Assembly: GCA_963820965.1 (NCBI GenBank)
Contig: CAWGCC010000021.1
Coordinates: 1 to 64,000 of the forward strand
Length of the DNA: 64,000 bases
Reading direction: 5' to 3'
Source of the DNA: DATEDA01 sp963820965
GTDB taxonomy: Bacteria; Pseudomonadota; Gammaproteobacteria; Burkholderiales; SG8-39
Each line of letters begins with the position of its first letter. Within the stretch, counting starts at the first letter, position 1. A model generated the notes under the pieces. That model worked only from the letters and a program-made list of their open reading frames with translations, was not told where the DNA came from and ran no database searches. The position numbers were made by a program, and so were the translations under genes. Of this stretch, positions 31,484 through 43,034 are shown piece by piece.

Positions 31484-32046
31484 TTAGTTCACCAGTTTGC
31501 AGATCGAACTTCACGACGCGCACGTCCTCGATGTCGCCTTCCTCGGCGTTCTTCAGCGCCACGTCCGTGAAGCGTCCCGAACTTCTCGAGGCTGGTCATG
31601 AAGTCCGCGATGATGAAGTTCGAGAACGTGACGCCCTTGATCGTCCACCGCTCGACCCGCCGCTCTCGTTCGACTTCCGTCGATCCAGCAGTTGTCCGGA
31701 ACCTGGACGGCGAGATCGTTCATCATGCGCACGTGCAGGTAACGATCCTTGTCGAGCGACGCGATGATCGCCGAGGCGCTTGTTGACTTCTTCGCGCTCG
31801 GCCGTGAGCTTGCGAATCTTCGCGAGCTGCGGCGCCAGGCGGGCCGACTCTTCCTTGAGGGCCTGAGATCTTGGTTTCGTAATCGGTGATCTTGCGGCTC
31901 TGCAGCACCCAGATGCCCGCCACGGCGCCGGCGTAGACGAAGATGCCGAGCGCCACCCACAGCACCGCGCCGCCCGAGATGGTCGGAAGGCTGATCTTGC
32001 GCTTGCTGGCGCGTTCGTCCGACGGAAGCAGGTTGATCTGAATCAT
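31484..32046 (-). CDS. pilN: pilus assembly protein PilN
   Basis: Begins MIQINLLPSDERASKRK, the short N-terminal motif that binds PilM, then a transmembrane helix (LWVALGIFVYAGAVAGIWVL) and a periplasmic coiled coil. The ferredoxin-like part is shifted; near the end EEGDIEDVRVVKFDLQ is readable. The stop is probably TAA at 31484-31486 after one correction. The ATG directly follows the pilM stop with no gap. About 187 residues. Confidence 0.9.
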
Positions 32047-33112
32047 CTACTTCGCCTCCCTTCGCAGCGCGAGGCCGAGGGCGACCGTGAGCAGCGGTCC
32101 TACCTTGCTCGACGTCGTCGCCGGACCGTCGAACAGGCCCTCGGCGCGCTCGATCTGCGCGACGGCCTTGTTGACTGTGAAATCGATGCCGTGCTTGTCC
32201 GAGAGAATCTCGCGCAGGAACGGCACGCACGCGCCGCCGCCGGAGAGCACGGCATGGTCGATGCGCTCGGCGTCGCCCGCGGTCTTCAGGAACGCGATCG
32301 AACGCTCGATGCCCATCGAGATGTCGGTGGCCGCGTCCGCGATGATCTGCCGGAATCGTTGGCGTCGTCGATCCCGGAGGCGCCGGAGAGCATGTTTTCC
32401 GCCTCTTCGAACGTGACGCCGAACTCGCGCTGCACCGCTTCGACGAAGACGTTGCTGCCGACGCCGAGATCGCGCGTGAAGTACGGAATGTTGTTCTGGA
32501 TGATGTTGATGTTGGTCACGTCGGAGCCGATGTTGACGAGGCCGACGACGCGCCCGCGCCGTGTCGTCGCCGATCGACTTCCACCGCGTTCTGGATCGCG
32601 AACGAGTCCACGTCGATGATGACCGGGTTGAGTCCGGCTTCGCGCACGATGGCGGCGTGCGCGTTGACCATTTCCTTCTTGGCGGCCACCAGCAGGATCT
32701 CCATCTGGTTGGCGCCGACGTCGTCGTTCAGGACCTGGAAGTCGAGGCACACGTCGTCGATGTCGAACGGCACGTGCTGCTCGGCCTCCCAGAAGATGGC
32801 TTCCTTGGCGTCGTCCGGGTTCATCTTGTCCATGACGACTTTCTTGACGATGACCGCGCGACCCGAGACCGCGGTGACGACGTCTCTTCGCTCGTGACGC
32901 CGGCCTTGGCCATGCATTCCCGGATGCCCTGCACGACGAGGCTCTGGTCCATGACCTCGCCTTCGACGATCGCCTCGGGCGGCAAGCTTCACGATGCCGT
33001 ACTTCGTCAGCACGGGCTCGTCCTTGGAGTGATCGACTTCCACGACCTTGATCAGACTGGAACCGATGTCCAGGCCGACGGACGTCTTGCTCTTGCGCGA
33101 GAACAACTTCAT
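32047..33112 (-). CDS. pilM: pilus assembly ATPase-like protein PilM
   Basis: Cytoplasmic actin-like protein that recruits PilN. Visible are KTSVGLDIGSSLIKVVEV (phosphate 1), VTAVSGRAVIVKKVVMDKM, AIFWEAEQHVPFDIDDVCLD, LNPVIIDVDSFAIQNAVEV and DHAVLSGGGACVPFLREILS (adenosine motif). About 355 residues, with shifts near 32990, 32900 and 32350. The ATG at 33110-33112 starts MKLFSRKSKTS. First gene of pilMNOPQ. Confidence 0.92.
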
Positions 33113-33372
33113 CTCTTCACCAGCCTTGAGCTTTCCGTACGTGACGAGTGATTCGCGGTGCGGTTGCAAACCGCTAAGTGACAACTGTCAGTGTAAATAG
33201 AGCTTGCCGCGGGCGGCGATCTCGCAACAAGCATGCCAGCGATGTGGCGCGCTACGGCGCATGCGTTCCTGTATTAACTGGCTATACCCGAATGAGTTAT
33301 CGTCCGGCGTGCGCGTTTCGACCGCGTTTCGTGCGCCGACGCGACGTGCAAACTGCATCCGCGCGACGTGCA

Positions 33373-34159
33373 TTAGTGGGGGAGCCAGAACCGCGCCCAG
33401 ATACAGCGCCACCAGCCGCTCGCCGACGAACCACATGAGGCAAGCGGCCGGTGCGAGAAACGAGCCGAACGCGACCGCGGTCTGCCCGTCACCGCCGGCG
33501 CGACGCATCAGATAAATTCCGTACACACTGCCGGCGGTCGCCGCCACCAGCAGAACCGGCGAACACCATCTGCCAACCCAGAAAGGCCCCGATCATGGCC
33601 ATGAGCTTCACGTCGCCGCCACCCATCCCGTCGACCTTGCGCGCCGCCTTGTACGCAAATGCGATGGCGAGGATCAGCCCCGCCCCCACCAGCGAACCCA
33701 CCAGGGAATCGACCACCGTGAGGTCGAGACAGACCCACGCGCCGACCCACCCGAGCAGCGTGCCCCCGATCGAGAGCGGGTCGGGTATGATTTGGTGCTC
33801 CCAGTCGATGAACGTGATGGCGATCATGATCGCGATGAACGCAAAGACCCAGGCGCCACCAGGGTGAGACCGCCGAACGCCACTGCCCCGACCGCGCCGG
33901 CCCCGGTCAAAAACTCCACCAGCGGGTAGCGAATCGGTATCCTCCAGCGACAGCCACGGCACCGACCGCGCAGCACGAGGTAGCTCGCGAGCGGCACGTT
34001 GTCGTACCAGGCAATCGTGGCCCGGCATTGCGGGCACATCGATCGCCCCCCGACCACGGACTCGCCGCGAGGCACGCGATGGATGACCACGTTCAGGAAG
34101 CTCCCGATCAGAGCTCCCGGCAGGAACGCGAGCAATGCCAAGCCCAGCTCAGGTGTCAT
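33373..34159 (-). CDS. pilD: prepilin peptidase
   Basis: Cleaves and N-methylates prepilins at the inner membrane. LPGALIGSFLNVVIHRVPRG, then the zinc-type cysteines MCPQC and CRGC, RYPLVEFLTGAGAVGAVAF, the first catalytic Asp in ITFIDWEHQIIPDPLSIGGT and the second in GGGDVKLMAMIGAFLGWQ. About 262 residues if it stops at TAA 33373-33375 (needs one correction); uncorrected, it reads on to 33188. The gap between pilD and pilM carries no other recognised gene. Confidence 0.9.
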
Positions 34160-34861
34160 CGCGCGCCGCCTCGTTTGGTCCGGTGCTGCCCTTGCGCATC
34201 GGGATGGCTCTGCAGCCGCTCGATGTAGTGACGCGCCAGATCGCGCATGTACGGCTGATCCGTCTCGCGCGCCGAGCTCCTCCCACATCCGGATCGAGGT
34301 CTCGGTGTGACCCGCCTTCGAGTAGACGAACGCGGCGAAACGGCGCGCCTGATCGCGGCCGCCGGGCATCCTGCCCGCCAGCTCGAAGTAACGCGCCGCC
34401 TGCTCGGCGTTGCGCGCCACCGTGTAGTGCAGGAAGCCGATTTCGAACGGAAGCTCCCAGGCCGTCGGGTTGCGCTCCATGCCGCGCTTGAGGACCGCGA
34501 CGCCCCGTTCCAGGTCGTGCATGTCCTGCGCCATGACCACCGCGCCGAAGAGGTACGGGAAGATGAAGTGCGGGTCGAGGTCGGTGACGATCTCGATCAA
34601 CGCGTCGAAGTAGGCGAGGTCGTGTTGACTCTTCGCATAACCACCGTAGTACTGAACGGCCCGAAACCACGTCAGGTCGGCCGCGATCTCCCGGTAGCCG
34701 AGGGAGGTCTGCGCGACGAGCTTCCCCGACGGCAGGTAGAGGTTGGCCTCCAGGTACGGGCGCACACGATACTCCTGCACCCGCGCCGTCGCGATTGCGA
34801 GCAACGCCCCCGCCGACGCGCCCAGGAGCAGCGAGCGGGCGTTCCCGAAGCGGGCAGGCAT
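34156..34861 (-). CDS. TPR protein in the pil locus
   Basis: An N-terminal membrane segment (SLLLGASAGALLAIATARVQ) is followed by tetratricopeptide-like helices: AYFDALIEIVTDLDPHFIFP, LERGVAVLKRGMERNPTAWE, GFLHYTVARNAEQAARYFEL and TETSIRMWEELGARD. About 235 residues. The ATG at 34859-34861 overlaps the permease stop and its own stop overlaps the pilD ATG, so it is tightly coupled to both. It takes the third slot of the PilGHI-like group. Function unknown; a pilus or transporter accessory role is inferred. Confidence 0.75.
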
Positions 34862-35627
34862 CAGCTCACTTCCCTCGCCCGGAACACCAGCGTCGCCAGA
34901 TAGAGCACGACGGCCGTATAGGCCAGCGCGTACAGGGTCACCGAGGTCATGAAGCCGTCGAGCAGCGGAAGGTTGTGAACCGCCTCGGTGCGAATGTTGA
35001 GGAGTTCGAGGTTCGGGAGCAAATAGTAGGCGCCGGTGGCGACGATGCGCGGCACCGTCCCGCCCATGCGCTCCGCGAACACGAGCAGGTCCGACGCGAA
35101 GTGCCCGCACACGACGCACGCGATGGTGAACAACGACCCCATCAGCGGCGAGCTGAACGCCGCGAAGAACGTGAGCAACGCGGTCACCAGCGCAACTTCG
35201 AGCAACGTCAGGTAAACCGACCGGAGAATATTCGCCGTCACCGTCGCCCCGCTCAACGCAATCACCAGGAAATGCACGGCGGCCATCATCGCCACCACCA
35301 GCACGATGGTGAGCACGGTTCCGGCGTATTTGCCGAGCACGAACTCGACGCGTGAAATCGGTTTGGCGAGCAGCGCCCGCAGGATGCCGCGCTCCTTTTC
35401 CATGTGGAACGAGCCCGCGCCCAGCAGCACGATCAGCACGACCGCAAAGATCGAGACCGCCGCCAGTCCGATGTCGACCACGATTTTCTGCTGCGCCCCG
35501 ACCGCGAGCGGCGACAGCACGTACGACGACGCCATCAGCAACGCCCCGAAGATCATGACGACCAGCAGGATGCGTCTCCTGCAGGTAGCTGCGAACGGTG
35601 AATCGGGCCAGGGCGAGAATGCGGCAT
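34861..35627 (-). CDS. ABC-2 type permease (PilI-like)
   Basis: Multi-pass membrane protein of the ABC-2 family: LLVVMIFGALLMASSYVLSP, VSIFAVVLIVLLGAGSFHME, EKERGILRALLAKPISRVEF (a conserved cytoplasmic loop), YAGTVLTIVLVVAMMAAVHF, LTLLEVALVTALLTFFAAFS and LYALAYTAVVLYLATLVFRA. About 255 residues, one or two shifts near the start. It pairs with the upstream ATPase. Position between pilA and pilD matches pilH/pilI of Myxococcus xanthus. Substrate unknown. Confidence 0.82.
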
Positions 35628-35629
35628 GG

Positions 35630-36620
35630 TTAGCGCCCGGATCAGCGCCGGCTCGGTTGGTGCCTCGGTGGCCGCGTTGCTCGGGTGCCGTCGCGCCGAC
35701 GACGTCGACGAAGACGTCCTCGAGCCGCTGCGCAGCGGTTTCACTTCGACGACGCGCCCGTTGGACGCGTACACGTCGTCGATCAAGCGCCTTGAGCTGA
35801 TGGTCGCCCGCGCAGCGCACGATCATCAGGTCGTCGCGCGCGAACACCGACTCGACGCCGAACTCACGGGCGCTGGCAGCCGGCGCGCGTCGAGCCCGGC
35901 GATCGTCACTTCGACATCGGCCGCTGTGGTCGGCGCATAGACTCGTTCAAGTCGAGCACGCGCGCGATCCGCCGTCGCTGAGAATGCCGACGCGGTCGCA
36001 CACCGCTTCGACGTCGGGCACGATGTGCGAGCTCATCATGATGGTCTTGCCCTGCGCCTTGAGCGCGACCAGCAGCTCGCGCAGCTGCTTGCGCCCGATG
36101 GGGTCGAGACCGCTGTACGGTTCGTCCAGCAGCAGCAGGGCCGGGATCGTTCATGAGCGCGCGTCGCGAGACCGAGCCGTTGGCGCATGCCCTTCGAGTA
36201 GTGCTTGCTTGCGCATCCCCGCGCTTGTCTCCCAGTCCGACCTGCTCGATCAGCTCGTCCGCCCGGGCGCGCGACGCGCGCCGGGGCATGCGAAAGAGCT
36301 CTCCGACCAGCAGCGAGCATGTCCGTCGCGCTCAACTGCGGGTAGAGCCCGACGTCCTCGCCGAGGTATCCGATGCGCGCGCGCGATGCGGACGCTGGCA
36401 CCCTCCTCGCCGAAGATCAGCACGCGCCCGCGGTCCGGGCGCAGCAGCCCGAGGATGATCTTCATGGTGGTCGACTTGCCCGGCGCCGTTGTGGCCGAGG
36501 AAGCCGTACACCTCGCCCCGCTTCCGACGGCGAGGTCGACGCCGCTTCAGGACGGGTGTGCGGACGCCCCAGAAACCGGCGCGGAAGGACTTGTGGATCG
36601 TGCAGTTCGAGAATCGCCAT
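35630..36620 (-). CDS. ABC transporter ATP-binding protein (PilH-like)
   Basis: Begins MAILELHD. After correction the Walker A region gives GFLGHNGAGKSTTMKIILGL, then GYLGEDVGLYPQLSATDM, the signature region YSKGMRQRLGLA, the D-loop area SGLDPIGRKQL, and TIMMSSHIVPDVEAVCDRVG with the H-loop. The C-terminal extension reads FARDDLMIVRCAGDHQLKAL. About 330 residues, heavily shifted. It ends 2 bases before the permease ATG. ATG at 36618-36620. Confidence 0.83.
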
Positions 36621-36694
36621 GGTCAGTTTTCGGGCAAGGCCGCCTACCGGAGGTATAGCAGGGTTCGTACCGAACCGACGCCGGAAATGACAGC

Positions 36695-36722
36695 GGGGCG
36701 GGTGCCTTTCGGCCCCCGCCCC
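36695..36722 (-). terminator. hairpin downstream of pilA
   Basis: GGGGCGGG (36695-36702) pairs with CCCGCCCC (36715-36722) around a 12-base loop, about 27 bases after the pilA stop on the minus strand. The following bases are only weakly T-rich. Such a hairpin would let pilA be expressed at a higher level than the ABC genes behind it. Confidence 0.55.
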
Positions 36723-36748
36723 GTGGTCGTTTCGCGTCGACGTCCGGC

Positions 36749-37189
36749 TTACTGACCGCTCGTCAGCGTGATGATGACCGTCGCGCCGTCTTTGCCCAGC
36801 GCGTCGATGATGTAGCCGTCCAGGTACCGTCACCGTCCGGATCCTGAGGCTGGTAGCCGACCTGGCCCGCCCCCGCGGCCGCACCGTCAACCGGCGAGTC
36901 CGCAACGCGCGAGAACGGGGTTGGTCAACATGCGCACCGGCCGGGCAGCAGATCCTGCAGGGTCGGCCACCCGGCGTCACGTCGCCAGCGACGTCAGTCG
37001 CGTACACGCCGTCGTTCTGCACCGAGAAGTCCTCGGCGGCCAGCTGGGTCGTGTGGCGTTCGACTTGCACGACGCTTCCTTCGCGCGCGACTGCATCTTG
37101 ATGAAGTTCGGAATCGCGATCGCCGCGAGAATGCCGATGATCACGACGACGATCATCAGCTCGATGAGGGTGAAACCCTTGTTACGCAC
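36749..37189 (-). CDS. pilA: major type IV pilin
   Basis: Prepilin cleavage and assembly helix RNKGFTLIELMIVVVIIGIL, followed by AIAIPNFIKMQSRAKEASCK. The short leader (four residues before the cleaved Gly) and Glu5 are present. After shifts the globular domain continues TTQLAAEDFSVQNDGVYATD and ends VGYQPQDPDGDG, GYIIDALGKDGATVIITLTS. About 146 residues. GTG start at 37187-37189 with AGGAGG 9 bases upstream. Transcribed from the sigma-54 site at 37270-37284. Confidence 0.92.
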
Positions 37190-37269
37190 TGGACAACCTC
37201 CTATTTAGCTGTTGCGCGTAGGATGGTACCCATCCGGACCGTTCTATCGATCCTGTACGACGCATATGG

Positions 37270-37284
37270 GCAAGTCGCATGCCA
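37270..37284 (-). promoter_or_regulatory. sigma-54 promoter of pilA
   Basis: On the minus strand TGGCAT-GCGAC-TTGC matches the -24/-12 consensus TGGCAC-N5-TTGC with one mismatch. It stands about 80 bases upstream of the pilA start, leaving an untranslated leader of roughly 70 bases. The PilR activator gene ends 145 bases further upstream. PilR-type regulators act with sigma-54 at pilA promoters in other bacteria. Confidence 0.75.
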
Positions 37285-37380
37285 ACTCGATTCGCGTCCC
37301 GATCCCGCTGTAGACTCCGTGCTTCCGTCTAGTCGTTGGCGACGCCCGCGCGTTCCCGGCGAACGTTCCGCGCCCGGCGC

Positions 37381-37411
37381 GTGGCGCCGCGGGCGCCCGC
37401 CGCGCCGCCAC
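37381..37411 (-). terminator. possible hairpin after pilR
   Basis: GTGGCG (37381-37386) pairs with CGCCAC (37406-37411), and much of the GC-rich interior can pair with one or two mismatches. It lies just after the pilR stop. There is no T-run. It may separate pilSR transcription from pilA. Confidence 0.35.
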
Positions 37412-37428
37412 GTGCAGCTTGCCGGACG

Positions 37429-38845
<1,417 letters not shown>

Positions 38846-38889
38846 GGGCATGTCCCTTCCTCGGTACTCAGGTGTCCGTCGCGACGCGG

Positions 38890-40622
38890 TCAGCCTGCCG
38901 CCGCTGCGCCACTGCGCGCCGCATCGTCACCCGGCAGCAGCCACACTCGCGAACACGGCGCCCCGCCCGGCGCGCTGTCCAGCGTCGAGCGCGCCCGCCG
39001 TGGCGCTCGACGATGCGCGTGGCGATCGCCAGGCCCGAGGCCGGTGCCGCCCTGCTTGGTGGTGAAGAACGGCTCGACCGACGCGCGGCAGGTCCTCCGC
39101 CGCGATGCCGGGCCCGGTGTCTCGAACTCCACCACGCACGCTGTCCCGTGCTCGCCCGGCGCGCCACCGCGACCGATCGCAGCGTGCCGCCGGTCGTGCA
39201 TCGCCTCGAACGCGTTGACCGCCAGGTTGAGCCACACCTGCCGCATCTGCTCGCGATCCGCCTGCACGTCGCGCCGCTCGCCGCCGGGCTCGCACTCGCA
39301 GCCGCGATGCTCGACGCCGTCGCGGATCGCGCGCAGCGCGTCGCACAGCTCGTCGAGATGCGTCCTCGAGCGTCGACCGGCTCGGCCGCGAGGTCGCGCT
39401 CGCGCGAGTAGTCGAGCAGGTCGGTGACGAAGCGGTTGAGCCGCGTCGCACTCGCGTCGCGATCAGCTCCATGAGCACCGCGTTCTCGCCCGTCGAGCTT
39501 GAGCTCGCGCTGCAGGCACTCGACCGAGCCGCTGATCGGGTTGAGCCCGTTGCGCAGCTCGTGCGCGATGCCGCGCCGACAGCGCGCCGATCTCGGCCAG
39601 CGTCTCGCTTGCGGCGCGCGCGGCGCTCCATCTCGCGCACCTCGGTCAGGTCCTGGAACACGGCGACCACGCCGGTCGCCCGGCCCTCGTGCATCAGCAG
39701 GTTGGTCGAGACGCCGACCGGCAGCGGCCGCCGCTCGCGCCGCGTGCATCGCGAGCTCGGCGCGCGCGCGCGGCGCCGCGCGCTGCTCAGCGTCTCGCAG
39801 CACGAGCTCGCGCAGCGGCGCGAGCCGCTCCGGCGAGCGCGTCGCTCGAGCGCTGCGCCCGCGCACCTCGCGCGCCACGCAGCCCGAGCACCTGCTCGGC
39901 GGCCGGGTTCAGGTAGCCCACGCGCCCCTGCGGCGTCGACCGTCAGCACGCCGGTGCGTGAGATGCCGCAGGATGACGTCGTTGTCGACGCGCACGCGAT
40001 CCAGCTCGCGCGCGGTGCGCTCGAGGTCGCGCGGGTGCGCTCGACGCGCTCGCCGAGCACGCCGGCCGCAGCACGCCGAGCACGGCGAGGACATCGACGC
40101 ATGCACGAGCGCCGTCGACGACTCCGCCGGTGGCACGTGCGGCAGTCGACGCCCGTCGGCGCCGACGCAGCCGCGGGCACCGCCAGGCAGCGCGGCGAGC
40201 ACAGCGCCGAGCGCAGCGCGGTCGAGCAGCCGCCCGGCATCCGGCCGAGCAGCCCGCCGGCGACGACGACCAGCCGCAGGAACAGCACGAACTGGCTGCT
40301 CGCGCCCGCCGGTGTAGCGGCGACGCAGCGTCGACGATCCAGATCGCCGACGATCTGCGACGGCGATCTGCAGCCGCGAGCCCGCGCCGGCAGCCGCACG
40401 CCCAGCGCGTACAGCGCCGACAGCGCCGCCCACGCGCAGCAGCGCCCAGCACGAGCACCGCACCAGACGACGCGGCTCGGCGCTCGGGCCGAGCAGCACG
40501 CCGATCGGCAGCGCCAGCGTCGCCGACCAGCAGGCGGGCGCGATCAGCGTGCGCAGCCCGTCCCACGCGTGGCCGGCGATCGCGGCCGTCGGGACCCGCC
40601 GGCGGTCGCCAGGACCGCGCAC
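38890..40622 (-). CDS. pilS: sensor histidine kinase PilS
   Basis: The N-terminal half is hydrophobic, with several membrane segments (SATLALPIGVLLGPSAEPRR region). A PAS-like segment follows (GVLTVDAAG; PLPVGVSTNLLMHEGRATGV; VVAVFQDLTEVREMERRA), then the H-box GIAHELRNGLNPISGSVECL with the phosphoacceptor His, and an HATPase region (REQMRQVWLNLAVNAFEAMH; TGLG). The end reads RVWLLPGDDAA. Very frameshifted; the start near 40622 is approximate. About 570 residues. Upstream of pilR, as in other pil loci. Confidence 0.83.
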
Positions 40623-40635
40623 GTCCGACGCCTGC

Positions 40636-41879
40636 TCACTGGCCTGCCCGCCACCACGGTGATCGAGCTTGAACATCGGCAGGTACATCGCGACACGACC
40701 ATGCCGCCGACGATGCCGCCCATGATCACGATCATCACCGGCTCGATGATCGAGGTCAGCGTGTCGACCGCCGTGTCGACCTCGGCCTCGTAGAACACGG
40801 CGATCTTCGTCGAGCATCTCGTCGAGCGCGCCGGTCTGCTCGCCGACCGAGATCATCTGCACGACCATCGGCGGGAACACGCCCGACTGCTTGAGCGGCG
40901 CGGCGACCGTCTCGCCCTCGCGGATCGAGGCGCGCGTCGTCATGATCGCCTCGGCGATGACCTTGTTGCCGGCGGTGCGGGCGGTGATCTCGAGCCCGGC
41001 GAGGATCGGCACGCCGGAGGCGATCAGCGTGCCGAGCGTGCGCGTGAAGCGCGCCACCGCGCCCTTGAGGAGCACGTCGCCGAGCACCGGCATCTTGAGC
41101 AGCAGCGCGTCGACTGGCCGCTGGCCGTTCTCGGTCGCGTAGTAGCGCTTGAAGCGCGATCACGCCGCCGACGACGCCGCGCGACCGATCACCCACCAGA
41201 AGTTCTGCAGGAAGTTCGGACAGCACGAGCACGATCTTGGTCGGCAGCGGCAGCTCGCCGCCGAAGTCGGTGAACATCTTGGCGAACGTCGGGATGATGA
41301 AGATGCAGCATGAACGCGGTGGCGCCGAGCGCCACGGTGAGCACGACCGCCGGGTAGATCATGCGCGCTCTGGACCTTGCGCTTGAGCGCGTCGGCCTTC
41401 TCGATGTAGACGCGCGAGGCGCATCAGGATCGTCGTCCAGCACGCCGCCCGCCTCGCCGGCCGCGACCATGTTGCGGAACAGGTCGTCGAACACGTTCTT
41501 GTGCTTGCCGAGCGCGTCGGACAGCGTCGAGCCGGCCTCGACCTCGCGCGTCACGTCGGCGATGACGCTGCCGAACGACGGCTTGCTCGCGACTGCTCGG
41601 CGAGGATGTCGAGGCACTGCACCAGCGGCAGACCGGCCGAGATCATGGTCGCGAACTGGCGGGTGAAGATCGCCAGGTCCTTCGTGCTGACGCGGTCCTC
41701 GACGCGCCGAACTTCGGCATCGCGAACTTCGCCGCCCTTCGGCCGTCACCGAGGTGACGAGGATCCGCTTCTTGCGCAGGATCGCCGATCGACCTCTTCC
41801 TGGCGCTCGACGTCGATCTCGCCGGTCTGGATCTCGCCGCGCGAGCGTCCGGCCCTTCCAGACGATATATCGTCGCCAT
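40636..41879 (-). CDS. pilC: inner-membrane platform protein PilC
   Basis: GspF-family platform. The opening corrects to MATIYVWKGRTLA, then GEIQTGEIDVERQEE, AIFTRQFATMISAGLPLVQC, REVEAGSTLSDALGKHKNVF, MIYPAVVLTVALGATAFML (membrane), GTLIASGVPILAGLEITART, GVFPPMVVQMISVGEQTGAL and IIEPVMIVIMGGIVGGMVV. About 410 residues. The ATG at 41877-41879 has AGGAGG 6 bases upstream. Follows pilT by about 30 bases. Confidence 0.92.
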
Positions 41880-41909
41880 CGTCGACCTCCTCGCAGCGCT
41901 GGCGCCGTG

Positions 41910-42996
41910 CTATCGAGCGCCGTCGGCTGGCCGAGCATCCTTCGCAGCTCCGCCGGGTCGTGCAGTGCTGCGCATCGCCTCCTCCGGCGACGATCGACCT
42001 TGTCCTGCACCGCCTGGAACAGCGCCTGGTTCATGGTCTGCATGCCGTACTTCTGCCCGGCCTGCATCAGGCTGTAGATCTGGTGGGTCTTGCCTTCGCG
42101 GATGACGGCCTTGATCGCCGGCGTGCAGACCAGCACCTCGGCGCACATCACGCGGCCCGCGCCCGCGCGCTCGCGGGATCAGCTGCTGCGTCGATCACGC
42201 CCTCGAGCACGAACGCGAGCTGGCGTGGATCTGGTGCTGCTGGTCGGACGGGAACGACGTCGACGATGCGGTTGATCGACCTCGTAGGTGGAGTTGGTGT
42301 GCAGCGTCGCGAACACCAGGTGGCCGGTCTCGGCGATGGTGAGCGCCGCCGCGATCGTCTCGAGGTCGCGCATCTCGCCGATCAGGATGACGTCCGGGTC
42401 CTGGCGCAGCACGTACTTGAGCGCGGCCGGGAACGAGTCGGTGTCGGCCCCCACCTCGCGCTGGTTGACGATGCACTTCTTGTGGTGGTGGATGTACTCG
42501 ATCGGGTCCTCGATCGTGACGATGTGGCGCCGGCGCTCGCTGTTGATCTTGTCGATCATGCGCGGCCAGCGTCGTCGACTTGCCGCTGCCGGTCGGGCCG
42601 GTGACCAGCACCAGGCCCTTGCTGCTTCTTGGACAGAGTCCATGACCGCGCGGCAGCCCGAGCTCGCGGAAGGTCATGATCTCGTACGGGATCTGCCGGA
42701 TCGCCATCGCCAGCAGCCGCGCTGCAGGAAGACGTTGCCGCGGAAGCGCGACAGCCCTTGACGCCGAAGGAGAAGTCGAGCTCCTTGGTGGTCTCGAAGC
42801 GCTTGCGCTGCTCGTCGTTGAGCACGCTGTAGGCGAGCGCCTGCGGTCATCTCGGGCGTCAGCAGCTCGGACGTCGGTGGCGATGATCGCGCCGTCGATG
42901 CGGAGCATCGGGCGGCACGCCGGCCGTGATGTGCAGGTCGGAGCGCCCTTCTCGATCATCTCCTCGCAGCAGGTCGCGAAGAGTCACCATGGTCAT
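41910..42996 (-). CDS. pilT: pilus retraction ATPase PilT
   Basis: Drives pilus retraction. PMLRIDGAI, RQIPYEIMTFRELGLP, the P-loop LVTGPTGSGKSTTLA, HIVTIEDPIEYIHHHKKCIV, LRQDPDVILIGEMRDLETIA (Walker B), AETGHLVFATLHTNSTYEV (His box), and the C-terminal AIKAVIREGKTHQIYSLMQA, KYGMQTMNQALFQAVQDK. This C-terminus (IREGK...MQ) distinguishes PilT from PilB. About 360 residues, several shifts. ATG at 42994-42996 after GGAGCGGAGC. Confidence 0.93.
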
Positions 42997-43034
42997 GCTC
43001 CGCTCCTGCAAGTCCCACTGGGTCGGCGGTCGTA

